Positions 7,949 to 16,954 of a stretch of 64,000 bases of DNA are shown piece by piece. Source of the DNA: CAZSLZ01 sp964607865 (GTDB lineage: Bacteria > Vulcanimicrobiota > JAJTBE01 > CAZSLZ01); the NCBI GenBank assembly GCA_964607865.1, contig CAZSLZ010000001.1:14459-78458 (forward strand), written 5' to 3'. The first letter of the stretch is position 1. Every line of letters starts with the position of its first letter. A program made the translations under genes and the position numbers. The notes beneath the pieces were generated by a model. The model saw nothing but the letters and a program-made list of their open reading frames with translations. It made no database searches and was not told the DNA's origin.

Positions 7949-9010
7949 TTATAATTTTAAACTATTTAATTTTTCAAGGGCATCAGAAACGCTGGAAACA
8001 CCGATGATTTTCATTTCTTTTGCTGTCTTTTCTGCAGTTTTCACATTCTCAGCGGAGCAAATAAGATAATCACAGCCCATTTTCTCTGCCCCCAATACTT
8101 TATATTTAACACCTTCCACTGGTTCTAAAGTTCCATCTTCGTTTAAATGCCCTGTCCCGGCAATCTTTTTTCCATGGGTGATATCTTCTTCCTGCAGCTG
8201 GTTTATAATCTCCAGGCATATAGGAAGGCCGGCGGAAGAACCTGTAAACTCAAAATCTTTTATAAATATAGTTTTGGGCAGGGCAACCCTGGCCATGTGG
8301 TTTTGCAGAAAAACCCCGGGCCATACCTGGTTACCTATTATTTCAGGATAAATATAACCTTTATTGTTATTGCCATCTCTGATATATTGGATTGAAAATT
8401 CTGTTCTTTGGCGGGCTGCCCGGGCAATATAGCGGGTAAAAATCTTCTGGGTTCGAACCCGGATTCCCATTATCTCTGTGATAATATCTCCGGGTTGAAG
8501 ATATTTCCGGTTTTCATTTTCGGGGACGAATACCACCTGAACCCCATCGGGGTGGACATTCAGTTCGAAACCCATTTGCTGAAGAGCAATAACCTTGGCC
8601 CGATAGATAGATTCCTTCAACTGGATTTTATAGGGATCCGGGCCAGCCTGGGCCTGATATAAAGCTGAACTGTCCTGGGAAACCGGCTGTTCCAGGGGGG
8701 TTATGTCGGCATTGGGATTAAATAATGAATTAATGTACAATAAAATGTTAGCCTGTTCAGTTACCACTGAAGTTATGATAATTTGCCCGGAGTGGTCCTT
8801 TCCCCCTTCCACCTCGACAATTTCAGCTGCGGGAATGAATTTACCGGGCCCCTGATATGTAAAAGGCAGGGGAATTGTATAAAAAGCCAGCAAAACACTT
8901 GAAATTAAAATAATGCTCACCATCACGGTGGTAAAAGTGTTTCCAGTTTTTTTCACCTTCCGGGCAACTTCTTCTATTTTGTTTTCATTATTTTTTATAT
9001 CTTGATTCAT
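7949..9010 (-). CDS. Membrane-anchored PDZ-Lon-type (S16) protease
   Basis: Protein of 353 residues resembling the YlbL/PDZ-Lon group. A single TM helix is at about 25-45. A PDZ-like region (about 145-225) contains 'YLQPGDIITEIMGIRVR'. The C-terminal Lon protease domain (about 235-350) has the catalytic Ser in 'TGSSAGLP' (S259) and the Lys in 'VEGVKYKVLGA' (K302), so the Ser-Lys dyad is intact. The AAA+ ATPase of true Lon is absent. The protease domain probably acts on the outside of the cytoplasmic membrane. Start: ATG at 9010, with no clear ribosome-binding site. The next gene upstream ends in a terminator at 9025-9054, so this gene needs a promoter overlapping that spot. Substrate unknown. 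Confidence 0.88.
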   Translation of the reverse strand: MNQDIKNNENKIEEVARKVKKTGNTFTTVMVSIILISSVLLAFYTIPLPFTYQGPGKFIPAAEIVEVEGGKDHSGQIIITSVVTEQANILLYINSLFNPNADITPLEQPVSQDSSALYQAQAGPDPYKIQLKESIYRAKVIALQQMGFELNVHPDGVQVVFVPENENRKYLQPGDIITEIMGIRVRTQKIFTRYIARAARQRTEFSIQYIRDGNNNKGYIYPEIIGNQVWPGVFLQNHMARVALPKTIFIKDFEFTGSSAGLPICLEIINQLQEEDITHGKKIAGTGHLNEDGTLEPVEGVKYKVLGAEKMGCDYLICSAENVKTAEKTAKEMKIIGVSSVSDALEKLNSLKL

Positions 9011-9024
9011 AATTATAATAAACT

Positions 9025-9054
9025 AAAAAACAACGCTGTTTCAGCGTTGTTTTT
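9025..9054 (-). terminator. Intrinsic terminator after the GH13 gene
   Basis: AACAACGCTG-TTT-CAGCGTTGTT flanked by A and T runs forms a hairpin with U tract, just beyond the stop at 9063. Confidence 0.85.
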
Positions 9055-9062
9055 CTAAACGC

Positions 9063-11201
9063 CTAATTATCTTTAACCAGAATAAGAGGCTGCTTGCGGC
9101 CCATTTTTACTTTAATCTTCTTATCCTGAACCGTTATTTTCTGGCCTGTCAAAACATCCTTTAAAACCGTGCCGTTTTCAGTATGGCTCTCCTCCCTTAA
9201 GGGAATTTCACGATACTGGTCTGAATAACTGTTATTCAAGATTACTAAGGCTTCGTCGTCTCTGGTAATCCGCGAATAGGAAAAAACCTGATCATCCTTC
9301 CACATTTCCAGAAGGCTTCCATTTTTCAGAGCATCAGAGTTGTTTCTTGCATGGGCAAGTTTATCGAGATATTTCTGCATATCGGGGTCACCGTTAAACT
9401 GCATCATTGCCCTGTTTTCAGGGGGATGCATGCCCATATGCTCTGAATGGCCTTCCATCGCAGCTTCAGTGCCATAATACAGGCAGGGTATTCGATTTAT
9501 GCTCATTAAGAAGCCCAGGGCAAGTTTCATTTTCTCCTTGCCGTTAGGGCCAGCCAAGGTGATAAACCGGTCTGTATCGTGGTTGTCCAGTATTGCCATC
9601 ATTTCTGAGGGGTTTTCATATTTTTCCTCGGTTTCCTGCAACCGGCCTGCCAACTGTTTCATGGAACCGTCTTTGGCAAAAACATCCTTGGTGGTGAAAT
9701 ACAGAGAGAGATCAAACAGGGATTGAATTCCATCGGTCTGATACTGGGCCAGTTTAGCAGGATCGCCATGGAAGACTTCGCCCACCATCATGAAATCCGG
9801 GCCGGCGACTTTTTTAATATCGGCCTGGTATTTCTGCCAGAAGCTGCGGGGAATGTGCATCATGGCATCAAGCCTGAATCCGTCAACCTTGCCTTCTTTT
9901 ATCCAGAATTTACTTACATCCATCAAATAATCATATACTTTGGGGTTTTCCTGGGCCAGATCCGGCAATCCATACATGGAACCGTTCTCCAGCTGGTAAG
10001 GATCATTCCAGTCCTTAATATCGCCGATAGAGTGGTACCAGTCTTTCTTGTCGGGATCACTTCTGAACCGGTGTTCCCAGGCTGTATGGTTAAGGGGTAA
10101 ATCGAGGATCACCTTCATATCTCTTTTATGAGCCTGATCAACCATTTCACCGAACTGTTTCATATCGCCCTGATGAGGGTCAACATTGAAGAAGTCCATG
10201 GGCCAGTAACCATGATAACCTGTTGAATTGACAAATTCAGTTTGCCCTTCGGTAACAGGGGAAACCCATACTGTGGATACTCCTCTTTCTTTTAAATAAT
10301 CGAGTTTATCGGTGATACCCTTGAGATCGCCTCCCTGGTATTTTGTGAGATCCCCTTTCTGAACATCCATGTTGTTGGTTTTATCGCCGTCTTCGAAACG
10401 ATCGGTGAGAATAAAATATACAATATCATCTTTCCAGTTGTTATCTCTGGAAGGGATATAATCGGGGCGGGAGGTATCTATGACCCGGGTCAGTTTTCCC
10501 TGATTATCCCAAGGTTTCTTGCGAAAATCATCCATACTGTCGGTAATCTGAGGGTGGCGATCCTTTGCGGTAAAAACCTGAAGGTTTAGAGGCTGCCCGT
10601 CCTTCCAACCCTTTTCTCTGAGCACATTTTTATTTACGCTGAATTCCACACTGCTGTAAAGAGAATTAAATTTTACACCGGTTATGGCATTGGGCATGGT
10701 TTTGCCTTTATCATCCACTGCTTTGAAGTTTTCATTATCATAAGTACCCAGCGCCAGGTTCCACCCTCTGGTGGTAGAACCCTCGATGTTATCGGGCAGG
10801 CTGTGCTTACCGGGTTTGTCGCCCATGGAAATGAGGGTATATACATCTACTTTTCCATATTCGGCGCCGGGGCGTAACCTGGTTAAATCGACCCTGAATT
10901 TATAAGGTTCACTGGGGCGCCCTTCTTTTGCATGAACACCTGTGATATCTCTGGAAGTATCGTAGCCGTCCTTCAGTTGGTTTACATCGTTTTTCAGGGA
11001 TTCGGAATGGGATTCCCGGGAAGATTTTTGTTTTTTTGGCACAACTGCCTTGAAAAGGCCGGTATTTATGCTGACTTTTTCTCTGGGTTCTGATACATTG
11101 GCAGCTTCAGGTTTGTTTCCCGCCTTTTTTCCTTTTACCATAGGGGCCGATGACATTACTCCTATAAGGTTGTATTTTGATTTGATTGAATCAGAATTCA
11201 T
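9063..11201 (-). CDS. GH13 alpha-amylase-family glycosidase with N-terminal accessory domain
   Basis: Protein of 712 residues. All four GH13 regions are present: 'DLPLNH' (367-372), 'GFRLD' (nucleophile D445), 'VGEVF' (acid/base E475) and 'DNHDTDRF' (NHD 540-542), on a (beta/alpha)8 barrel from about 255. Residues ~95-240 form a beta-rich accessory domain ('YKFRVDLTRLRPGAEYGKVD') of the kind found beside starch-active GH13 enzymes. The C-terminal ~90 residues are the usual beta domain. The first ~90 residues are basic and probably disordered, and there is no recognisable signal peptide, so it is cytoplasmic or exported by another route. Start: ATG at 11201 with AGGAGA about eight bases upstream. 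It likely hydrolyses alpha-1,4-glucans or maltodextrins; exact specificity is not readable. Confidence 0.92.
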   Translation of the reverse strand: MNSDSIKSKYNLIGVMSSAPMVKGKKAGNKPEAANVSEPREKVSINTGLFKAVVPKKQKSSRESHSESLKNDVNQLKDGYDTSRDITGVHAKEGRPSEPYKFRVDLTRLRPGAEYGKVDVYTLISMGDKPGKHSLPDNIEGSTTRGWNLALGTYDNENFKAVDDKGKTMPNAITGVKFNSLYSSVEFSVNKNVLREKGWKDGQPLNLQVFTAKDRHPQITDSMDDFRKKPWDNQGKLTRVIDTSRPDYIPSRDNNWKDDIVYFILTDRFEDGDKTNNMDVQKGDLTKYQGGDLKGITDKLDYLKERGVSTVWVSPVTEGQTEFVNSTGYHGYWPMDFFNVDPHQGDMKQFGEMVDQAHKRDMKVILDLPLNHTAWEHRFRSDPDKKDWYHSIGDIKDWNDPYQLENGSMYGLPDLAQENPKVYDYLMDVSKFWIKEGKVDGFRLDAMMHIPRSFWQKYQADIKKVAGPDFMMVGEVFHGDPAKLAQYQTDGIQSLFDLSLYFTTKDVFAKDGSMKQLAGRLQETEEKYENPSEMMAILDNHDTDRFITLAGPNGKEKMKLALGFLMSINRIPCLYYGTEAAMEGHSEHMGMHPPENRAMMQFNGDPDMQKYLDKLAHARNNSDALKNGSLLEMWKDDQVFSYSRITRDDEALVILNNSYSDQYREIPLREESHTENGTVLKDVLTGQKITVQDKKIKVKMGRKQPLILVKDN

Positions 11202-11388
11202 AGTTTATTCTCCTGATGTTTAATTACATATGTTAAATTATAACTTTATAAATTGTAGGAGTCAATTAAAAAAGAGCTGATTTGTGTTAAAAAGTTGTAA
11301 ATATTTTTTAAATAACCTTCTGTATGATTTTATGGTAGATTTTGAAGTTTTTATGAAATAAAATTTATAAAGTTTATGACTAGTTTCT

Positions 11389-11473
11389 TGGTAAAAAATA
11401 AATAATAAAAGGATTTAGCGATATTTTACCAAAGAATTCAGGTAAAATTATTAAAACTTTCAACATACCTGAA
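11389..11473. promoter_or_regulatory. Repeated GGTAAAA/TTTTACC and TTCAGGTA/TACCTGAA elements upstream of pilB
   Basis: The 444-bp gap 11202-11646 holds no convincing gene. It contains TGGTAAAA (11389-11396), TTTTACCA (11424-11431) and GGTAAAA (11441-11447), so the middle copy can pair with either neighbour, plus the inverted repeat TTCAGGTA (11437-11444) and TACCTGAA (11466-11473). This could be operators or a switching RNA structure ahead of the pilus genes. A TTGACA at 11594-11599 has no well-placed -10. Confidence 0.35.
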
Positions 11474-11658
11474 ATATATTGAGGTAATGGTGAGAACCGC
11501 TTAAAAAAGGATATATTTTTTTTTTGTTGAAGGTAATTTTCAGGTTAATATATGGGCTACATGAATATATTTCTTTGATGTTTGCTACCATATTTGACAT
11601 GGAATTGTAAGAAAATTCGCTGAATAAAACGCAATATTTTATTGAGGTGGTAAAACAA

Positions 11659-13395
11659 ATGGCACCGCGCTCTATGGACAAGGACATTGGAGAACTTCTG
11701 GTAGATGGTGGTTTCATAACCAGCCGGCAACTGGAGAGGGCCAAGGTCCGCGTAGAAAAATCAAATGAATCGCTTCAGAAAATCCTGGTCCAAATGGGCT
11801 TTGTATCTGACAAGGATATAACTGAAGTAATTGGTCAGCAAATGGGAGTGGATTTTGTAGATCTGGATGAGTTTGATTTGCCTCCGGAGCTGGCGCGCTC
11901 AATTCCTGAGCACCTGGCTCAACGTTACAAGGTGATTCCTGTAGCTCAAAAAGAAAATAAATTAACTCTGGCCATGGTTGATCCCCTGAATGTATTGGCT
12001 ATTGACGATATCAGGCTTATTACCGGTTTCGATATTGAACCGGTAATTGCCACAGAAGAATCTATTAATAAATCAATCAACCAGCAGTATGGTGTTACCG
12101 ACTTGGCGGAGGTTCAGGAAACCGTAAAGGATATTTCCGCCACAGATTTCGGGCCCATGGAAGTCGAAGAGGATTCCGAGGAAGAAATCGCCCTGGATAA
12201 ACTGAAGGAAATGGTTGACGAAGCGCCTATTGTGCGTGTGGTTAACCTTATTATTTCCCAGGCAATTACCGATAAGGCATCCGATATTCATATCGAACCC
12301 GGCGCCAAGGATGTCCGGGTACGTTATCGTGTTGACGGTGTGTTGCATGAGGTAATGACGCCCCCCAAGCATATTCAGGCCCCAATGATTTCGCGTATCA
12401 AAATTATGGCTAACCTGGATATCGCCGAACGAAGGGTACCCCAGGACGGTAAGATCCATCTTCGCCATGAGAACCGTGAATATGACCTTCGTGTTTCTTC
12501 CTGCCCCACAGTGCATGGCGAAAAAGTGGTTATGCGTATTCTGGATAAATCTTCGGTTATGCTGGGGCTGGATAAACTGGGATTTTCCCCTGATACCCGG
12601 AAACAATTTGAAGATGCGGCAGAACGTCCTTATGGAATGATTCTGGTTACCGGGCCTACAGGTTCAGGTAAATCCACAACACTTTACGCCACCATGAACA
12701 AATTGAATACTCCCGAGGTCAACATTATGACTATTGAAGACCCGGTAGAATATCAGGTGGCAGGGTTGAACCAGGTTCAGACCAACGAAAAAGCCGGCCT
12801 TATTTTTGCCAGCGCTCTGCGTTCCTTCCTGCGACAGGACCCCGATGTGATTCTTGTGGGTGAGATTCGTGACCATGAAACAGCCCAGATTGCAATTGAA
12901 GCAGCATTGACAGGCCACCTTGTTTTAAGCACCCTGCATACCAATGACTCTCCCGGTGCTGTATCCCGTATGATAGAAATGGGAGTGGAACCGTTTCTGG
13001 TGGCTTCGTCGGTTATTGCAGTGCAGGCTCAACGATTGGCCCGTAAGGTATGCCCCAACTGCAAGGAATCATATACCCCACCCATAGATTCAATCCGTCA
13101 GTTTGGCCTGGCTGCTTTTACCGATGCTGAAATTTCGTTCTATCGGGGAAGAGGCTGCGATCACTGTAAACAGACTGGATATAAAGGGCGAACCAGTATC
13201 CAGGAGCTTCTCACCATGTCTGATAGAATTAAGAGTTTGATCTTGCAACGAGCTTCCACCGCTGAAATCAAGCAGGCTGCCGTGGAAGAAGGTATGCGCA
13301 CCATGCAGGACGACGGCATGAGAAAAGTATTGGAAGGTTCAATCACAATCGAAGAATGTCTGAGAGTAGTCTTCGTGGAAGCTTCAGAATTTTAA
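11659..13395 (+). CDS. pilB: Type IV pilus extension ATPase PilB
   Basis: Cytoplasmic hexameric ATPase that powers pilus polymerisation. 578 residues from the ATG at 11659. This start is preferred to the GTG at 11647, because GAGGTGG (11644-11650) is the ribosome-binding site eight bases before the ATG and overlaps the GTG. An N-terminal MshEN/GspE-N domain (~1-150) is followed by the secretion ATPase with Walker A 'GPTGSGKS' (332-339), Asp box 'TIEDPVEY', Walker B 'DPDVILVGE' (394-402), His box 'TLHTND', and the PilB/GspE tetracysteine zinc motif 'CPNC' (465-468) and 'CDHC' (500-503). All motifs are intact. It is the first gene of the pilB-pilT-small peptide-pilC run. Confidence 0.97.
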   Translation: MAPRSMDKDIGELLVDGGFITSRQLERAKVRVEKSNESLQKILVQMGFVSDKDITEVIGQQMGVDFVDLDEFDLPPELARSIPEHLAQRYKVIPVAQKENKLTLAMVDPLNVLAIDDIRLITGFDIEPVIATEESINKSINQQYGVTDLAEVQETVKDISATDFGPMEVEEDSEEEIALDKLKEMVDEAPIVRVVNLIISQAITDKASDIHIEPGAKDVRVRYRVDGVLHEVMTPPKHIQAPMISRIKIMANLDIAERRVPQDGKIHLRHENREYDLRVSSCPTVHGEKVVMRILDKSSVMLGLDKLGFSPDTRKQFEDAAERPYGMILVTGPTGSGKSTTLYATMNKLNTPEVNIMTIEDPVEYQVAGLNQVQTNEKAGLIFASALRSFLRQDPDVILVGEIRDHETAQIAIEAALTGHLVLSTLHTNDSPGAVSRMIEMGVEPFLVASSVIAVQAQRLARKVCPNCKESYTPPIDSIRQFGLAAFTDAEISFYRGRGCDHCKQTGYKGRTSIQELLTMSDRIKSLILQRASTAEIKQAAVEEGMRTMQDDGMRKVLEGSITIEECLRVVFVEASEF

Positions 13396-13434
13396 TAATA
13401 AATATAATTTTTAATAAATGGAGGAGTAATACAA

Positions 13435-14520
13435 ATGGCACTAATGGATCCCCTTCCATTCACAATGGATGATATTTTAAAAACTACAGTTGCGCGAGGG
13501 GCATCTGATATGCATCTCACAGCAGGTCTTCCTCCCATGCTGAGAATTGCAGGAAAACTTGTTCCCACGGAATTTCCCCGTTTGATGCCGGATATGGTAA
13601 AGCGACTGATTTATAGTATTTTAAACGATAAACAAAAAGAAAAATTTGAAAAAACCTGGGAATTGGACTGCTCTCACGGTGTTCGTGGTTTCGGCCGTTT
13701 CAGGGTGAACGTATATAAACAAAGAGGTGTAGTCGCAGCTGCTCTAAGAGCTATTTCCAGCACCGTACCCGAAAGGGAGGAGCTTAACCTGCCTCCGATT
13801 ATGGATGACGTGGTTTGCAAACCTCAGGGGCTGGTATTGGTAACCGGAGCTACAGGTATGGGTAAATCTACTACAATTGCCTGTCTGCTGGATAAAATCA
13901 ACCGGGAGAGATCAGTACATATAATTACAATTGAAGATCCTATTGAATATATCCATCCCCATAAAAAAGCTATGATTAACCAGCGGGAATTAGGGCAGGA
14001 TACCCAGGCCTGGCATAATGCATTGAGAGCTACCCTCCGTGAAGACCCCGACGTTATTCTTGTGGGTGAGATGAGAGATCTTGAAACTATGAGTGGAACT
14101 TTGACCGCAGCTGAAACCGGGCATCTGGTTTTTTCCACGTTGCATACATGTGATGCGGCTCAAACCATCGACCGTATTATTGACGTATTTCCGCCCCACC
14201 AGCAACAACAGGTAAGAGTTCAGTTGGCAGGGGTTCTGGAAGCAGTGATTTCTCAGCAGTTAATACCCCATGCATCAGGCATCAGCCGGGTTCCGGCAGT
14301 GGAAATACTTTTAGCAACACCAGCTATTAAGAACCTGATTCGCGAGGGAAAAACTTATCAGATTTACAATGCTTTACAAACAGGCCAGAAACATGGTATG
14401 TGTACCATGGATAAATCTTTGGCTGAACTATATAAGAACAAGCAGATTACTTACGAAGACGCCATGAACAGCACTTTGCATCCGGAGGACCTCAGGCGGG
14501 CTCTGGATTCAATCGAATAA
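13435..14520 (+). CDS. pilT: Pilus retraction ATPase PilT
   Basis: Secretion ATPase of 361 residues lacking the PilB N-domain and zinc motif, hence PilT type, driving depolymerisation and twitching. Walker A is 'GATGMGKS' (138-145), with Met where Ser is usual. The Asp box is 'IEDPIEY', Walker B 'DPDVILVGEMRD' (Glu at 212), the His box 'TLHTCD'. The PilT C-terminal 'IKNLIREGK' (AIRNLIRE-like) is present. Start: ATG at 13435 with GGAGGAG about ten bases upstream, 39 bp after pilB. Two more PilT-type ATPases occur at 39777 and 40847. Confidence 0.96.
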   Translation: MALMDPLPFTMDDILKTTVARGASDMHLTAGLPPMLRIAGKLVPTEFPRLMPDMVKRLIYSILNDKQKEKFEKTWELDCSHGVRGFGRFRVNVYKQRGVVAAALRAISSTVPEREELNLPPIMDDVVCKPQGLVLVTGATGMGKSTTIACLLDKINRERSVHIITIEDPIEYIHPHKKAMINQRELGQDTQAWHNALRATLREDPDVILVGEMRDLETMSGTLTAAETGHLVFSTLHTCDAAQTIDRIIDVFPPHQQQQVRVQLAGVLEAVISQQLIPHASGISRVPAVEILLATPAIKNLIREGKTYQIYNALQTGQKHGMCTMDKSLAELYKNKQITYEDAMNSTLHPEDLRRALDSIE

Positions 14521-14577
14521 AGGAGAGTTTATTTTTTTGGAGAATAATTAATAAATTTACTACAGGGGGTGAATGAT

Positions 14578-14640
14578 ATGGTATGGTGGTGGTTAATACC
14601 GTTAGCCATGATAATAGTTGGCGAATTAAGCAGAATCTAA
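14578..14640 (+). CDS. 20-residue hydrophobic membrane peptide between pilT and pilC
   Basis: A short frame, ATG at 14578 to TAA at 14640, encodes 20 residues: three consecutive Trp near the start, a hydrophobic core (LIPLAMIIVG) and a polar end (ELSRI). GGGGGT (14565-14570) gives a good ribosome-binding site eight bases before the ATG; an in-frame GTG at 14569 is the alternative start. It is followed after only a few bases by the pilC ribosome-binding site AAGGGAGG (14640-14647). Its position inside a pilus operon and its single TM helix suggest an accessory membrane peptide. It could instead be a leader coupling pilC translation. Homologues are needed to confirm it. Confidence 0.45.
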   Translation: MVWWWLIPLAMIIVGELSRI

Positions 14641-14658
14641 AAGGGAGGTTTTTGCTGC

Positions 14659-15882
14659 ATGCCTATATTTCAATATAAAGCCCGTGATCAATCCGGACAA
14701 TTGCGGAGTGATACTTTAGAGGCTCAAAATCTCAGGGCAGCTACACAAAAGCTCCAGGATATGCGATATACAGTTATTGATATCCGGGAAAAATCAGGAG
14801 GCGGACAACAGGACATTCTGGCTTTTCTGGATGAATACCGGCGTGTTAATGAACAGGCATTAACTGTATTTTCGCGCCAGTTTTCCACCATGATTAATGC
14901 CGGTTTGGCCATGGTAAGATGTCTGGATATTTTATCCGAGCAAACTGAAGACAAAAAACTTCAACAAGTCCTGATTCAAGTAAGAAGAGACGTGGAAGGT
15001 GGAGCTACTCTTTCTAATTCACTGGGAAAACACCCTAAAGTGTTCAACAGTTTATACATAAGTATGGTGAAAGCTGGAGAAATGGGTGGTGTACTCGATG
15101 AGGTATTAGATCGTCTGGCAGGGTTTATGGAAAAAGACTTTAACTTGAAGAAAAAAGTAAAGTCGGCTCTCACTTACCCTGTAGTAATTCTGGTAATGGC
15201 TCTGGGTATTGTGTTCTTCCTGGTGACATACATTCTTCCCACTTTTGTGGACTTGTTTGAAGGAATGAACCTGACATTGCCTTTACCGACAAAAATCCTG
15301 ATTGGAATTACCAAAGCTTCCAAAGATCCCAAGTACGTTTTTCCTGGAATTGGAATATTAGTTCTGGGTATTATCGGTTTTAACAGATACGTCAATACCT
15401 CTATGGGAAAACGCCAATGGGATATGGTGAAGTTAAATGTACCCGTATTCGGTTTACTTAACAAAAAAGTGTCAATTTCCCGGTTCTGCCGGACTCTGGG
15501 AACACTGCTTTCTTCAGGTGTGCCGATTATGCAGGCTCTGGAAATCGTGGGTAAAGCTTCTGGTAATGAGATTATTTCTGAAACTGTCATGCAGGTCAGA
15601 GAATCAATCCGTGAAGGTGAATCAATAGCTTCTCCACTGGGGGCCAGTGGAATGTTTCCGCCTATGGTTACCCAGATGGTGGCAGTAGGCGAAGAAACAG
15701 GTAACCTGGATGCCATGTTGAGCAAAATTGCAGACTTTTACGATACCGAGGTTGAGTATCTGTTATCATCCCTGACCTCCATGTTAGAACCTATCATGAT
15801 TGTAGGTATGGGAGGAATTGTAGGTTTTATCGTTATATCAGTATTTTTACCTCTGTATCAGATAATCGGTCAAATGAGTTAG
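14659..15882 (+). CDS. pilC: Type IV pilus inner-membrane platform protein PilC
   Basis: GspF/PilC-family polytopic protein of 407 residues that links the cytoplasmic ATPases to the pilus. It has the family's N-terminal segment ('MPIFQYKARDQSGQL') and two homologous cytoplasmic T2SSF domains, each followed by membrane helices. The first starts near 'FSRQFSTMINAGLAMVRCLD' with TM at about 170-190. The second starts near 'FCRTLGTLLSSGVPIMQALE' and ends with the C-terminal TM 'IVGFIVISVFLPLYQIIGQM'. Length and layout are normal for the family. Start: ATG at 14659 after AAGGGAGG about eleven bases upstream. It closes the assembly part of the operon before a hairpin at 15910. Confidence 0.96.
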   Translation: MPIFQYKARDQSGQLRSDTLEAQNLRAATQKLQDMRYTVIDIREKSGGGQQDILAFLDEYRRVNEQALTVFSRQFSTMINAGLAMVRCLDILSEQTEDKKLQQVLIQVRRDVEGGATLSNSLGKHPKVFNSLYISMVKAGEMGGVLDEVLDRLAGFMEKDFNLKKKVKSALTYPVVILVMALGIVFFLVTYILPTFVDLFEGMNLTLPLPTKILIGITKASKDPKYVFPGIGILVLGIIGFNRYVNTSMGKRQWDMVKLNVPVFGLLNKKVSISRFCRTLGTLLSSGVPIMQALEIVGKASGNEIISETVMQVRESIREGESIASPLGASGMFPPMVTQMVAVGEETGNLDAMLSKIADFYDTEVEYLLSSLTSMLEPIMIVGMGGIVGFIVISVFLPLYQIIGQMS

Positions 15883-15909
15883 TGACATTTATAAACCAGG
15901 TAGATTAAT

Positions 15910-15936
15910 GGGGGTTTGCTCAGGCAAGTCCCCTTT
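15910..15936 (+). terminator. Hairpin after pilC, directly before the sigma-factor start
   Basis: GGGGGTTTGC-TCAG-GCAAGTCCCC (15910-15933) is a full 10-bp stem with two wobble pairs and a 4-nt loop, followed by TTT. The U tract is short, so termination may be partial. It ends 12 bases before the ATG at 15946 and covers the place where a ribosome-binding site would be expected, so it may also limit translation of the sigma factor. Confidence 0.5.
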
Positions 15937-15945
15937 GTAATTATT

Positions 15946-16776
15946 ATGGATAATAAAGAAACCAGCCCCCCAAAAAAACAAAACATCAGGAAATTAAATG
16001 ACGAGGAATTAAAAACTCTTTTTATTGAATTTCGAAAAACCGGCGATGAAAAAATCAGAGACCAGCTTATTACCTTGCATGTCAGTTTTGTTCTGCCCCT
16101 TGCATTGAAATATCGCAGAAAAAATATTCACCTTGATGATTTAATTCAAGTCGGAATGATAGGTTTAATAAAAGCTGTCGATAATTTCAAACCCGAGAAG
16201 AATGTTAAATTTATAACCTATGCCACCCATTGTATTGCTGGAGAGATAAAGCACTATATACGGGACAAGTCAGAAACCGTAAAAATGCCCCGCAGGTTAA
16301 AAAAAATAAGTTCAGAGGTGGCAGGTTTTATTGAGGGGTTTATTCATGATAATAACCGTAACCCTACTATAGAAGAGATATCAAAAGAGTTGAATATTTC
16401 CGAGGACAATATCATCGAAATATTAAAAAACCGGCCTGTCTTAAGTTTGAATTATCTAGCTGAAAAAATTGATGAACGGGTCATTTATCAGAAAATTGAC
16501 GATACTGAATCGGAAAACGAGAAACTCAGCATAGAAGAAAAACTTACTTTAAGGAAATCAATTAACAAGCTTATTGAACTGGAAAAAAAAATTATTTATT
16601 TATTTTTTTATAAGGATCTTACCCAGAACCAGATTGCAGGCAGCCTGGGGGTATCCCAGAAGAAAGTTTCCAGAATGCTGAGAAAGGCTCTTGATAAACT
16701 CAAGGGTTTTATGTCCGGCGAAAAAATATTGTTATTTGTGATACCAATCACAGTAGCTGGGAATATGATAGTGTAA
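15946..16776 (+). CDS. Sigma-70-family alternative sigma factor with hydrophobic C-terminal tail
   Basis: RNA polymerase sigma factor of 276 residues from the ATG at 15946, of the sigma-B/F/FliA size class. Region 2 has 'LDDLIQVGMIGLIKAVDNF' and 'FITYATHCIAGEIKHYIRDK'. Region 3 contains 'NPTIEEISKELNISEDNI', and region 4 has 'LTQNQIAGSLGVSQKKVSRM'. After region 4 the protein ends in 'ILLFVIPITVAGNMIV', an unusual hydrophobic tail that could touch the membrane. No good ribosome-binding site precedes the ATG; a TTG at 15916 lies inside the upstream hairpin. It sits between pilC and a pilin gene, so control of pilin or other surface genes is a reasonable inference. No anti-sigma gene is adjacent. 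Confidence 0.88.
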   Translation: MDNKETSPPKKQNIRKLNDEELKTLFIEFRKTGDEKIRDQLITLHVSFVLPLALKYRRKNIHLDDLIQVGMIGLIKAVDNFKPEKNVKFITYATHCIAGEIKHYIRDKSETVKMPRRLKKISSEVAGFIEGFIHDNNRNPTIEEISKELNISEDNIIEILKNRPVLSLNYLAEKIDERVIYQKIDDTESENEKLSIEEKLTLRKSINKLIELEKKIIYLFFYKDLTQNQIAGSLGVSQKKVSRMLRKALDKLKGFMSGEKILLFVIPITVAGNMIV

Positions 16777-16799
16777 AATATTACCAATGAAGAAAGAAA

Positions 16800-16831
16800 A
16801 ATAGTTCAAATAATAGAAAAAATAGTTCGAA
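16800..16831. promoter_or_regulatory. Direct repeats AATAGTTC(A/G)AA upstream of the pilin promoter
   Basis: AATAGTTCAAA (16800-16810) and AATAGTTCGAA (16821-16831) are 21 bp apart, two helical turns, and end about 50 bp before the -35 at 16882. This position suits an activator site. No regulator is assigned. Confidence 0.35.
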
Positions 16832-16881
16832 TGGTCCATGTAAAAGTAAAGAAAGTTTAGTATAATACAGATAGAAAAAAG

Positions 16882-16910
16882 TTGACTAACCGGAAAAATT
16901 ATGGTATATT
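16882..16910 (+). promoter_or_regulatory. Strong extended -10 promoter of the pilin gene
   Basis: TTGACT (16882-16887), a 17-bp spacer and TATATT (16905-16910), with TGG directly before the -10 (extended -10). The predicted start near 16917 gives a leader of about 195 nt before the pilin ATG. Confidence 0.7.
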
Positions 16911-16954
16911 ACTCAATAGACTAGTGTAAAAGATCTGTGCTTTGATCACAAAAA

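Noticed and set aside
11647..11658. GTG start for pilB four codons upstream
   Set aside because: The GTG overlaps the GAGGTGG ribosome-binding site that fits the ATG at 11659.
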